DNA from: JBMYYE01 sp049609065
Lineage (GTDB): Bacteria; Pseudomonadota; Alphaproteobacteria; Rhodobacterales; Rhodobacteraceae
Reading direction: 5' to 3'
Length of the DNA: 18,416 bases
Assembly (NCBI GenBank): GCA_049609065.1
Contig: JBMYYE010000046.1
Coordinates: 1 to 18,416, forward strand
Part shown: positions 1-6,396 of the stretch, piece after piece
How positions within the stretch are numbered: the stretch's first letter is position 1
How the letters are laid out: every line of letters begins with the position of its first letter
Made by a program: the position numbers and the translations under genes
The notes under the pieces: model-generated
Told to the model about the DNA's origin: nothing
The model's input: only the letters and a program-made list of their open reading frames with translations
The model's database searches: none

Positions 1-1228
1 AGTCAAAGGCCTCTTGCATCAAGGTTGCAGAGATATGACCACCGATGGAGCAGACTGGAAAGCCTTCTTCGACTGTGACGCAACGATTTGTTTTCATGAC
101 AGATTTCACAACGGTTTCCGTATCCATCGGGCGGATTGTTCGAAGGTCAATGACCTCAGCCATGATGCCCTCTTCGGCGAGCTTATCCGCCGCCTCAAGC
201 GCATATTGCATCCCAATCCCAAAGCTAACGATCGTCACATCGGACCCTTCGCGCCAAATTTTGGCTTTGCCGATAGGCACGGTGTAATCCTCAATGTCAG
301 GCACATCAAATGAACGACCATAAAGGATTTCATTTTCCAAAAACACCACAGGGTTTGGATCACGGATTGCAGATTTAAGTAAGCCTTTTGCGTCTGCCGC
401 GGAATAGGGCTGCACGACTTTCAGGCCTGGGATCTGTGAATACCAAGATGCGTAATCTTGGCTGTGTTGCGCCCCAACGCGGGCCGCCGCACCAGAGGCG
501 CCGCGAAACACCATCGGTGCCCCCATTTGCCCGCCAGACATATAGAGCGTCTTTGCGGCTGAGTTGATGATGTGGTCGATGGCTTGCATGGCGAAGTTAA
601 ACGTCATGAATTCGACAATCGGGCGCAAACCAGCAAAGGCTGAGCCTGTTGCGATGCCGGCAAATCCATGTTCGGTGATCGGCGTGTCAATCACGCGGCG
701 TTCGCCAAATTCATCAAGCAAGCCTTGGGATACCTTATAGGCGCCTTGGTATTGCGCGACCTCTTCGCCCATCAAATAGACAGCGTCATCGCGGCGCATT
801 TCTTCGGCCATGGCATCGCGAAGAGCCTCGCGTACGGTGGTGGAGGTGAATGTCGTACCCTCAGGGATGTCAGATTCTGCCGGAATAACCACCGCAGGAG
901 CGGCGGAAATGGGCGCTTCAGGCGCGGGGGCGGCGACTTCCGCTACGGGCGCGGCCGTTGGGGCAGGGGCCGCGTTCACGTCTTCGCCGTCTTCAACCAA
1001 TACGGCGATGGCGGTGTTGACGGCAACATTTGCGGTGCCTTCTGCGACAAGGATTTTGCCGACGATACCATCATCAACGGCTTCGAATTCCATTGTGGCT
1101 TTGTCGGTTTCAATTTCCGCCAATAGATCGCCAGATTGGACGGTATCGCCCTCTTTCACGAGCCATTTGGCGAGTGTGCCTTCTTCCATTGTTGGGGAAA
1201 GCGCGGGCATTAGGATTTCAGTGGCCAT
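1..1228 (-). CDS. pdhB: Pyruvate dehydrogenase E1 component, beta subunit with N-terminal lipoyl domain (3' end cut by window edge)
   Basis: Beta subunit of the thiamine-dependent E1 enzyme of the cytoplasmic pyruvate dehydrogenase complex, which decarboxylates pyruvate and passes the acetyl group to lipoate. About 409 codons are visible. Residues 1-80 form a biotinyl/lipoyl domain with the lipoylation site ETDKAT (Lys43). An Ala/Pro-rich linker covers about 84-118. The transketolase-like E1-beta core starts near 127 (TTVREALRDAM, then MGEEVAQYQGAYKVS) and continues into the transketolase C-terminal domain (SFGIGMQYALEA, VIDLRTIRPMD). The last 50 or so residues lie beyond base 1. The ATG at 1228 follows AAGGGG with 8 nt spacing and lies 12 nt after the pdhA stop, so the two genes are surely cotranscribed. 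A lipoyl domain fused to E1-beta is known from alphaproteobacteria. The E2 gene probably follows outside the window. Confidence 0.96.
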   Translation of the reverse strand, partial: MATEILMPALSPTMEEGTLAKWLVKEGDTVQSGDLLAEIETDKATMEFEAVDDGIVGKILVAEGTANVAVNTAIAVLVEDGEDVNAAPAPTAAPVAEVAAPAPEAPISAAPAVVIPAESDIPEGTTFTSTTVREALRDAMAEEMRRDDAVYLMGEEVAQYQGAYKVSQGLLDEFGERRVIDTPITEHGFAGIATGSAFAGLRPIVEFMTFNFAMQAIDHIINSAAKTLYMSGGQMGAPMVFRGASGAAARVGAQHSQDYASWYSQIPGLKVVQPYSAADAKGLLKSAIRDPNPVVFLENEILYGRSFDVPDIEDYTVPIGKAKIWREGSDVTIVSFGIGMQYALEAADKLAEEGIMAEVIDLRTIRPMDTETVVKSVMKTNRCVTVEEGFPVCSIGGHISATLMQEAFD

Positions 1229-1240
1229 ATTCGTATCCCC

Positions 1241-2236
1241 TTATTCTGCTGCGTAAATATCTGTGTAGAGCTCATCGACATGTGGCTCGGGGCTCTCTTT
1301 TGAGTACTCTGCCGCCTCATTGACGATGGCTTTGATGTCTTTGTCGATCGCCTTTAGATCCTCTTCGGTTGCATGTTTGCCTTGCAACAAAAGATCGCGC
1401 ACATGTTCGATTGCATCGCGTTCTTCGCGGATCTTTTGCACCTCATCACGGGTGCGGTATTTTGCGGGATCTGACATGGAGTGACCGCGGTAACGGTATG
1501 TTTTCATTTCCAAAATGTAAGGTCCATTGCCTGCGCGGCAATGGGCGACGGCTTTTTCAGAGGCGGCTTTGACGGCCAGTACATCCATACCATCGACGGC
1601 TTCGCCTGGAATGCCAAAGGCTTGGCCGCGCGTGTAAAGTTCTTCTGTTGAGGACGCGCGTTCAAGCGATGTTCCCATCGCGTAGTGGTTATTTTCGATG
1701 ACAAAAATCACCGGAAGCTTCCAAAGGGACGCCATGTTGAAGGTTTCGTAAACTTGTCCTTGATTGGCAGCGCCATCGCCGAAATAGGCAAAGCTCACAT
1801 TGTCCGTGCCGTTATATTTGTCCGCAAAGGCGAGCCCCGCGCCCAACGGCACCTGCGCGCCAACAATTCCATGACCGCCATAGAAATGTTTTTCCTTGGA
1901 AAACATGTGCATGGAGCCGCCTTTCCCTTTGGAATAGCCGCCTTCGCGTCCTGTGAGTTCGGCCATGACACCTTTGGGATCCATGCCACATGCAAGCATA
2001 TGCCCGTGATCGCGGTATGATGTGATGCGCTTGTCGCCTTCTTTGGTTGCGGCCTCCAAGCCAACAACAACGGCTTCTTGGCCGATATAAAGGTGACAGA
2101 ACCCCCCGATGAGACCCATGCCGTAAAGCTGACCCGCCTTTTCTTCGAATCGTCGAATAAGAAGCATTTCGCGGTAAAACTCTAAGAGTTCCTCACCGGA
2201 ACTGTTGGATTTTGCAGGCTTTTTCTTTGCGGCCAT
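1241..2236 (-). CDS. pdhA: Pyruvate dehydrogenase E1 component, alpha subunit
   Basis: Alpha subunit of the pyruvate dehydrogenase E1 heterotetramer; it carries the main thiamine diphosphate binding residues. The protein is 331 aa, within the usual range for E1-alpha. The thiamine/Mg motif is visible: GDGAANQG (from residue 153) ending at ENN (181-183). GFCHLYIGQEA near 45-55, SYRDHGH near 73-79 and KGGSMHMF near 105-112 are typical E1-alpha segments, and YRYRGHSMSDP marks the C-terminal loop that is phosphorylated in mitochondrial homologues. The ATG at 2236 is preceded by a strong AGGAGG with 9 nt spacing. It is the first gene of the pdhAB unit, with a 22-bp palindrome 24 nt upstream of the start. 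Confidence 0.97.
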   Translation of the reverse strand: MAAKKKPAKSNSSGEELLEFYREMLLIRRFEEKAGQLYGMGLIGGFCHLYIGQEAVVVGLEAATKEGDKRITSYRDHGHMLACGMDPKGVMAELTGREGGYSKGKGGSMHMFSKEKHFYGGHGIVGAQVPLGAGLAFADKYNGTDNVSFAYFGDGAANQGQVYETFNMASLWKLPVIFVIENNHYAMGTSLERASSTEELYTRGQAFGIPGEAVDGMDVLAVKAASEKAVAHCRAGNGPYILEMKTYRYRGHSMSDPAKYRTRDEVQKIREERDAIEHVRDLLLQGKHATEEDLKAIDKDIKAIVNEAAEYSKESPEPHVDELYTDIYAAE

Positions 2237-2260
2237 TTTGGGGAACCTCCTAAAAAACTC

Positions 2261-2282
2261 TATAGTTTAACGTTAAACTATA
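2261..2282. promoter_or_regulatory. Perfect 22-bp palindrome upstream of pdhA, probable repressor operator
   Basis: The half-site TATAGTTTAAC is followed directly by its exact reverse complement, with no spacer and no mismatch over 22 bp. It lies in the pdhA leader, 24 nt before the ATG and just upstream of the Shine-Dalgarno. Read on the minus strand, its first hexamer TATAGT resembles a -10 box, so a bound dimer could block RNA polymerase. The symmetry suits a dimeric helix-turn-helix regulator. I do not recognise the motif as that of a named regulator. As RNA it would be an A/U-rich hairpin without a proper loop, so a DNA operator is the more likely reading. Confidence 0.6.
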
Positions 2283-2306
2283 TCCGTTTTAGACGATATT
2301 CGAACA

Positions 2307-2321
2307 AAAAGCGAGGCTTTT
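2307..2321 (-). terminator. Possible weak terminator after the ftsB-like gene
   Basis: AAAAGC and GCTTTT form an inverted repeat around a 3-nt loop. On the minus strand the right arm runs into a short T run (GCTTTTTG). A second small hairpin, GGCG-GCAA-CGCC, lies just before it in the minus-strand reading (2330-2341). Both fall between the ftsB stop and pdhA. The stem is short and A/T-rich, so termination may be inefficient and some read-through into pdhAB is possible. Confidence 0.3.
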
Positions 2322-2377
2322 CTACCGAAGGCGGCAACGCCATTTGCAAAGAAAAGGTGCCAAAATAAGGTGACAGA

Positions 2378-2680
2378 TCAGTTGATGACGATTTCATCGG
2401 CGCGAAGGTACCCCAAGCGCGACCGTGTGACTTCATCCAAGAGATCAATATCGAGATAGTCATCAGAAAGCCGCTTTGTGAGGTTTTCTTTTTGGCGCAT
2501 TTCGGTGTCCAAAAGAGCCAGCTCTTGTTTGAGGTCATGGATGTTTGCTTCGATCTGAATGCGATTGAAAAGCCCAAAATCACCTTGAACAGCAGCAAAA
2601 ACGAAATACCCCCCCATGAGTATACATAGGGAGGTAAACGCCAATACGCCTGTTTTCGGCTTGTATTTTGGTGCCTGCAT
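2378..2680 (-). CDS. ftsB: FtsB/DivIC-type septum formation initiator
   Basis: Small single-pass membrane protein of the divisome. FtsB family members pair with FtsL and FtsQ to activate septal peptidoglycan synthesis. The 100-aa product has a short basic cytoplasmic N-terminus (KYKPK), one membrane segment at about 11-30, then a periplasmic coiled coil at about 40-75 rich in Leu, Glu and Lys, and a short acidic tail (DLLDEVTRSRLGYLRADE) typical of the family. The ATG at 2680 has GAGG at 6 nt spacing and is preferred over an in-frame TTG at 2692. It lies upstream of pdhA in the same direction. Its upstream region is unusual, with six GANTC sites. The family call is good; the exact symbol rests on architecture because this family diverges strongly. 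Confidence 0.82.
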   Translation of the reverse strand: MQAPKYKPKTGVLAFTSLCILMGGYFVFAAVQGDFGLFNRIQIEANIHDLKQELALLDTEMRQKENLTKRLSDDYLDIDLLDEVTRSRLGYLRADEIVIN

Positions 2681-2721
2681 GAAATGCCTCAATTTGCGCC
2701 TCTTTTTGGGCGTCTAACCTA

Positions 2722-2750
2722 TCTATGCCACACGCGAATCGCTTTGTGAA
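2722..2750 (-). promoter_or_regulatory. Candidate ftsB promoter overlapped by GANTC sites
   Basis: On the minus strand TTCACA (2745-2750) matches the TTGACA consensus at five of six positions. It is followed after 17 nt by CATAGA (2722-2727), a poorer -10. The predicted transcript would start about 35 nt upstream of the ftsB ATG. One GANTC site (2748-2752) overlaps the -35 and another (2736-2740) lies in the spacer. In Caulobacter, promoters activated by GcrA carry methylated GANTC sites around the -10/-35 region, so this layout fits that kind of control. The promoter is predicted by eye only. Confidence 0.4.
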
Positions 2751-2814
2751 TCCCCTTTGATTCGTGTGATTCGCATTTTTTGCGCAATTGGGGTGATTGT
2801 GACTCAAAAGACTC
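2736..2814. promoter_or_regulatory. Cluster of six GANTC (CcrM methyltransferase) sites
   Basis: GANTC sites start at 2736, 2748, 2759, 2768, 2801 and 2810: six in 79 bp. The first four form nested dyad symmetry (GCGAATC ... GAATC ... GATTC ... GATTCGC). Reading the rest of the window by eye I found only three others (873, 2147 and 13579). GANTC is the target of CcrM, the cell-cycle-regulated adenine methyltransferase of alphaproteobacteria. The cluster fills the centre of the divergent region between ftsB and the cyclophilin genes. The remainder of that region (2815-2952) holds no gene I can support. Confidence 0.75.
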
Positions 2815-2952
2815 ACTTTCGCGAGGCGCGCTTTCACCACGCGTTCATATAGGCGGCATCCCGTCAAAACGCGATTTTGAGAGAGGCTTTGCTCTTTTCC
2901 TTCTTCTACGAAACGCCTATGGTCGCGGAAAGTATTAACAGAGGACCAAACC

Positions 2953-3459
2953 ATGGTTGAGATCAAAGATCCAGAAAACACAATCCTGATGGAGCTTTCA
3001 GGCGGCACAGTAACGATTGAATTGCTTCCTGATGTGGCACCAGAGCATAGCGCGCGGATGAAAGAACTCGCACGCTCAGGCGCGTATGATAACGTGGCGT
3101 TTCACCGCGTAATCGAAGGTTTCATGGCGCAAACGGGCGACGTGGCCAACGGCAATATGGAAAAAGATTTCAACCTGCGCATGGCGGGGACGGGCGGTTC
3201 TGATCTTCCTGATCTTCCAGCAGAATTTTCCAAACTCCCCCATGATCGTGGGACATTAGGCGCGGCGCGGTCACAAAACCCAAATTCCGCAAATAGCCAG
3301 TTTTTTGTGAACTTTAGCGACAATCATTTCCTAAACGGTCAATACACTGTTTACGGGCGCGTGGTTGATGGCATGGAACATGTGGATGCGATCACCCGAG
3401 GCGAGCCACCTGCGACGCCTGATCGTATGGTTTCTGTGAAAGTTGCCGCAGATGCGTAA
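2953..3459 (+). CDS. ppiB: Cytosolic peptidyl-prolyl cis-trans isomerase, cyclophilin type
   Basis: Catalyses cis-trans isomerisation of peptide bonds before proline during protein folding. The 168-aa protein is one cyclophilin domain without a signal peptide, so it should be cytoplasmic. The active-site segment FHRVIEGFMAQTGD (50-63) keeps the catalytic Arg52 and the Phe57, Met58 and Gln60 of the proline pocket; NSANSQFFVNF (111-121) supplies further pocket residues. Leu stands where human cyclophilin A has Trp121, as expected for bacterial forms that bind cyclosporin weakly. The ATG at 2953 has GAGGA at 7 nt spacing. The downstream gene is a second cyclophilin whose start overlaps this stop. 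Confidence 0.95.
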   Translation: MVEIKDPENTILMELSGGTVTIELLPDVAPEHSARMKELARSGAYDNVAFHRVIEGFMAQTGDVANGNMEKDFNLRMAGTGGSDLPDLPAEFSKLPHDRGTLGAARSQNPNSANSQFFVNFSDNHFLNGQYTVYGRVVDGMEHVDAITRGEPPATPDRMVSVKVAADA

Positions 3460-4006
3460 AATGATTGCAGCCGGGCTCATGGTTTTGCTGTCAACGGGTG
3501 CAACATTTGCCGCGGGCCTCATGATTGAGGTTGGCGGCGAAGCCAAAGGCGTTGTGAAAATCGACCTCTTTGAGGATGTTGCACCAAACCATGTGCAACA
3601 GATCACCAAACTTGCAACAGACGGGGCCTATGACGGGGTGTATTTTCACCGCGTGATTGATGGCTTCATGGCGCAAACCGGCGATGTTGAATTTGCGCGC
3701 ACTGGCGGCAATATGCAAAAGGCGGGCATGGGCGGATCGCAATATGCTGATCTTAATCAGGAATTTTCTGATATCCCGTTTGAACGTGGTGTGGTTGGCA
3801 TGGCACGCTCACATGATCCCAACTCTGCCAATAGCCAGTTTTTCATCATGTTTGGCGCGGCCCCTGGCCTAAATGGGGACTATACCGTTGTCGGCAAAGT
3901 CACCGAAGGCATGGATATTGTCGATCAGATCAAGCGCGGTCGCGGTCAGAACGGTTCTGTGATTGGCGAGCCTGATCAAATGCTAAAGGTCACGGCAGTG
4001 GAGTGA
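3452..4006 (+). CDS. Exported (periplasmic) cyclophilin-type peptidyl-prolyl isomerase
   Basis: A 184-aa cyclophilin with an N-terminal signal peptide: positive MRK, a hydrophobic stretch to about residue 18, and a probable cleavage site after ATFA (residue 20). It should fold proteins in the periplasm, comparable in role to E. coli PpiA. The active-site segment FHRVIDGFMAQTGD keeps Arg67, Phe72, Met73 and Gln75, and NSANSQFFIMF follows. The ATG at 3452 overlaps the end of the upstream cyclophilin by 8 nt; a TTG at 3443 would add three residues. There is no clear Shine-Dalgarno at 3452, so translational coupling to the first gene is likely. The two proteins share the same core, so they probably arose by tandem duplication followed by gain or loss of the export signal. 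Confidence 0.93.
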   Translation: MRKMIAAGLMVLLSTGATFAAGLMIEVGGEAKGVVKIDLFEDVAPNHVQQITKLATDGAYDGVYFHRVIDGFMAQTGDVEFARTGGNMQKAGMGGSQYADLNQEFSDIPFERGVVGMARSHDPNSANSQFFIMFGAAPGLNGDYTVVGKVTEGMDIVDQIKRGRGQNGSVIGEPDQMLKVTAVE

Positions 4007-4030
4007 TCACAGATCATCAAACCATTGTGA

Positions 4031-4055
4031 GGGGGGCTATTTTGCCCCCCTTTTT
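4031..4055 (+). terminator. Rho-independent terminator after the cyclophilin pair
   Basis: GGGGGGC (4031-4037) pairs perfectly with GCCCCCC (4044-4050) around a 6-nt TATTTT loop and is followed by TTTTT. It lies 24 nt after the stop of the exported cyclophilin and ends that two-gene transcript. Confidence 0.92.
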
Positions 4056-4093
4056 CGTGCGAGCCTTTTAAAAATTGATGAAAGGACGTGCGG

Positions 4094-5080
4094 ATGGCGA
4101 TGTTGCGACACTGGATGCGGATGATAGGCGTCGTGGGGATTATGGGCCTTGGCATGCCTGCGCTGGCGTCCCCTGAATTTTGGCGTCAAGAATGGCCCAA
4201 TACTGATTTTTCAAACACATCAATTGAAAACTGGGTTGAGATCCTGTCTGGGGGACCACCCAAAGATGGCATCAGATCAATCGAAGATCCGTCCTTTACA
4301 TCTGTGGATGCCAAACACGATATTCCCGACCGTGAACCGGTTATTGCGCTGGAAATCGAAGGTGCCCCTGCGCGGGCCTATCCCATCCGTTACCTGATTT
4401 GGCATGAGATCGTGAATGATACGATTGGAACGCTGCCTGTATCGGTGACGTTTTGTCCGTTGTGCAATTCCGCGATTGTGTTTGATCGCCGTTTGGGGGG
4501 TGAAACCTATGAATTTGGCGTGTCAGGGAAGCTTCGAAATTCAGACATGATCATGTATGACCGCCAAACCGAAAGCTGGTGGCAGCAGGCGTTGGGACAG
4601 GGCATTGTCGGGGTGAATACGGGGAAAACGCTCACGCAAATTCCATCTTGGATGGAAAGCTTTGCAACGTTTAAATCTAGAAATCCCAATGGCTTAGTGA
4701 TGGATAAGCCGACACGTGGTGCGCCATATGGGCGAAACCCTTATGCCAATTACGACAGTAGCTATCGTCCGTTTTTGTTTTCGGGTGAATTACCGCCCCA
4801 TGACATTCCAGCCACCGCGCGGGTGATCCGCGTCGGTGAGGCGGCTTGGCCAATGGACCGGTTGCGCAAAGAGGGCGCGATCACCGAAAACGGTGTGACA
4901 CTTTCATGGGTGGATGAGCAGGCTTCAGCGCTTGATCATGGTCAGATTGCCAAAGGAAAATCCGTGGGGGCGATCCGTGTGCGCGACGCCAAGGGCCGCG
5001 ATGTGGCCCATGACGTGATGTTTGCCTTTGCCTTCCACGCGTTTTACCCCAACGGGGCGTGGATGGTGACCGCGCCTTAG
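4094..5080 (+). CDS. Secreted DUF3179 domain protein, function unknown
   Basis: A 328-aa protein with an N-terminal signal peptide (basic MAMLRHWMR, hydrophobic core, cleavage probably after PALA near residue 25), followed by a single DUF3179 domain. The family hallmark FCPLCNSA is present with Cys121 and Cys124, along with YPIRYLIWHEIVND just before it and WWQQALGQ after it. No biochemical function is established for this family; the CxxC-like pair in an exported protein suggests metal binding or a disulfide, which is inference. The ATG at 4094 has AAAGGA at 7 nt spacing and is preferred over the in-frame GTG at 4088. The gene follows a strong terminator, so it has its own promoter, and its TAG interlocks with the tyrS stop. 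Confidence 0.88.
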   Translation: MAMLRHWMRMIGVVGIMGLGMPALASPEFWRQEWPNTDFSNTSIENWVEILSGGPPKDGIRSIEDPSFTSVDAKHDIPDREPVIALEIEGAPARAYPIRYLIWHEIVNDTIGTLPVSVTFCPLCNSAIVFDRRLGGETYEFGVSGKLRNSDMIMYDRQTESWWQQALGQGIVGVNTGKTLTQIPSWMESFATFKSRNPNGLVMDKPTRGAPYGRNPYANYDSSYRPFLFSGELPPHDIPATARVIRVGEAAWPMDRLRKEGAITENGVTLSWVDEQASALDHGQIAKGKSVGAIRVRDAKGRDVAHDVMFAFAFHAFYPNGAWMVTAP

Positions 5081-6327
5081 GTAAGCTTCACAAGCGCGTG
5101 ACGCTTTTTGCCAGCAGAAAGCTTAATCGGGTCTGCCAAATCATCGGCGGTGATCACGATGTTTGTGGCGGTCACATCCACATCATTCATCTTTGCGCCA
5201 TTTTCCCCGATGAGCCGCTTTGCGTCTTTGCCAGATTTAGAAAGTCCAGATTTAACAAAGAGCTGCACGATGGAAATGCCATCACCAATATCATCCGCCG
5301 TCAATGAAAGTGTCGGGAGGTCATCGCCTGCGCCGCCTTTTTCAAACACTTCGCGTGCTGTGGCTTCTGCGGCTTTGGCCGCGTCCGCGCCATGGGCAAG
5401 CGTTGTGATTTCATTGGCAAGGATGATTTTTGCATCGTTGATATCTGCGCCCTCAAGCGCGCCCAAACGATCACATTCTGCGATCGGAAGTTCGGTATAA
5501 AGCTTTAAGAACCGTCCAACATCCGCATCCGTCGTGTTGCGCCAGAACTGCCAAAATTCGTAAGGCGAACGCATCTCAGGATTGAGCCACACGGCCCCAT
5601 CTTGGGATTTGCCCATTTTTTTGCCATCTGATGTGGTCAAAAGAGGCGAGGTGAGGCCAAAGATTTGATTGTCCAAAACGCGGCGCGTTAAATCGATACC
5701 ATTGACGATATTGCCCCATTGGTCAGACCCACCCATTTGTAGCAAACATCCGTAGCGGCGGTTGAGCTCCAAGAAATCATAGGCCTGCAAAATCATGTAG
5801 TTAAACTCAAGAAAGCTCAATGATTGTTCCCGATCAAGGCGCGATTTCACGCTCTCAAACGCCAGCATCCGGTTGACGGAAAAATGCCGCCCGATATCGC
5901 GCAAAAATTCAAGATAGTTCAGATCATCAAGCCATTCGGCGTTGTTGACCATGACCGCATCAGCATCCCCATCGCCAAATGTCACGTAAGAGGAAAAGAC
6001 TTTCTTAATGCCAGAAATATTGTCGTCGATTTGTGCGGGTGTCAAAAGCGGGCGCTCATCGGCGCGAAAGCTCGGATCCCCCACTTTTGTGGTGCCGCCC
6101 CCCATCAAAACAATCGGTTTATGCCCTGTTTTTTGCAACCAGCGTAGCATCATGATTTGGATCAAAGATCCCACATGCAATGATTTTGCCGTGGCATCAA
6201 AGCCGATATAGGCGGGGGTAATGCCCTGAACCAATGCCTCATCAAGCCCTTGATAATCCGTGCAATCGGCAAGGAAACCACGTTCGATCATCACACGCAT
6301 GAACTCAGATTTAGGGCTGTAAGTCAT
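5077..6327 (-). CDS. tyrS: Tyrosyl-tRNA synthetase
   Basis: Attaches tyrosine to tRNA-Tyr in the cytoplasm (class I synthetase). The 416-aa length is near the 424 aa of E. coli TyrS. Visible features: the HIGH-type motif HVGS (51-54); tyrosine-pocket residues in NYMILQAYDF (Tyr177, Gln181, Asp184); QMGGSDQWGNI (197-207); the KMSKS-type loop KMGKS (237-241); and a C-terminal S4 RNA-binding domain from about 350 (LFVKSGLSKSGKDAKRLI). The ATG at 6327 has only a distant AGGA upstream. The gene is divergent from anmK, with 69 bp between them, and convergent with the DUF3179 gene, sharing 4 bp. Confidence 0.98.
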   Translation of the reverse strand: MTYSPKSEFMRVMIERGFLADCTDYQGLDEALVQGITPAYIGFDATAKSLHVGSLIQIMMLRWLQKTGHKPIVLMGGGTTKVGDPSFRADERPLLTPAQIDDNISGIKKVFSSYVTFGDGDADAVMVNNAEWLDDLNYLEFLRDIGRHFSVNRMLAFESVKSRLDREQSLSFLEFNYMILQAYDFLELNRRYGCLLQMGGSDQWGNIVNGIDLTRRVLDNQIFGLTSPLLTTSDGKKMGKSQDGAVWLNPEMRSPYEFWQFWRNTTDADVGRFLKLYTELPIAECDRLGALEGADINDAKIILANEITTLAHGADAAKAAEATAREVFEKGGAGDDLPTLSLTADDIGDGISIVQLFVKSGLSKSGKDAKRLIGENGAKMNDVDVTATNIVITADDLADPIKLSAGKKRHALVKLT

Positions 6328-6396
6328 CTTTTATCTTTTCCTGAATTGGCTTATGGGTTGCATATACCTCGTGCTGCGGGGCGGGCCTAGGGAAAA

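Noticed and set aside
668..1256. Long plus-strand ORFs opposite pdhB
   Set aside because: They are antisense shadows of the Ala/Pro-rich linker and lipoyl domain; the Ala/Ser/Gly-rich translations have no family features.
2261..2282. Palindrome before pdhA read as a terminator, since six T follow close by on the minus strand
   Set aside because: The repeat is A/T-rich with no loop nucleotides, three bases separate it from the T run, and it lies directly before a strong Shine-Dalgarno. A DNA operator explains it better.
2261..2282. TTAA repeats in the palindrome as a CtrA binding site
   Set aside because: CtrA sites need TTAA-N7-TTAA; here the spacing is 2 bp.
2736..2814. GANTC cluster as a replication origin
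   Set aside because: I see no DnaA boxes, no repABC genes, no AT-rich unwinding region and no origin-type neighbours such as hemE, dnaA or parAB.
2580..3008. 142-codon minus-strand ORF spanning the ftsB-cyclophilin region
   Set aside because: It begins antisense inside the cyclophilin gene, overlaps ftsB in another frame, has low-complexity unlikely protein content and crosses the regulatory region.
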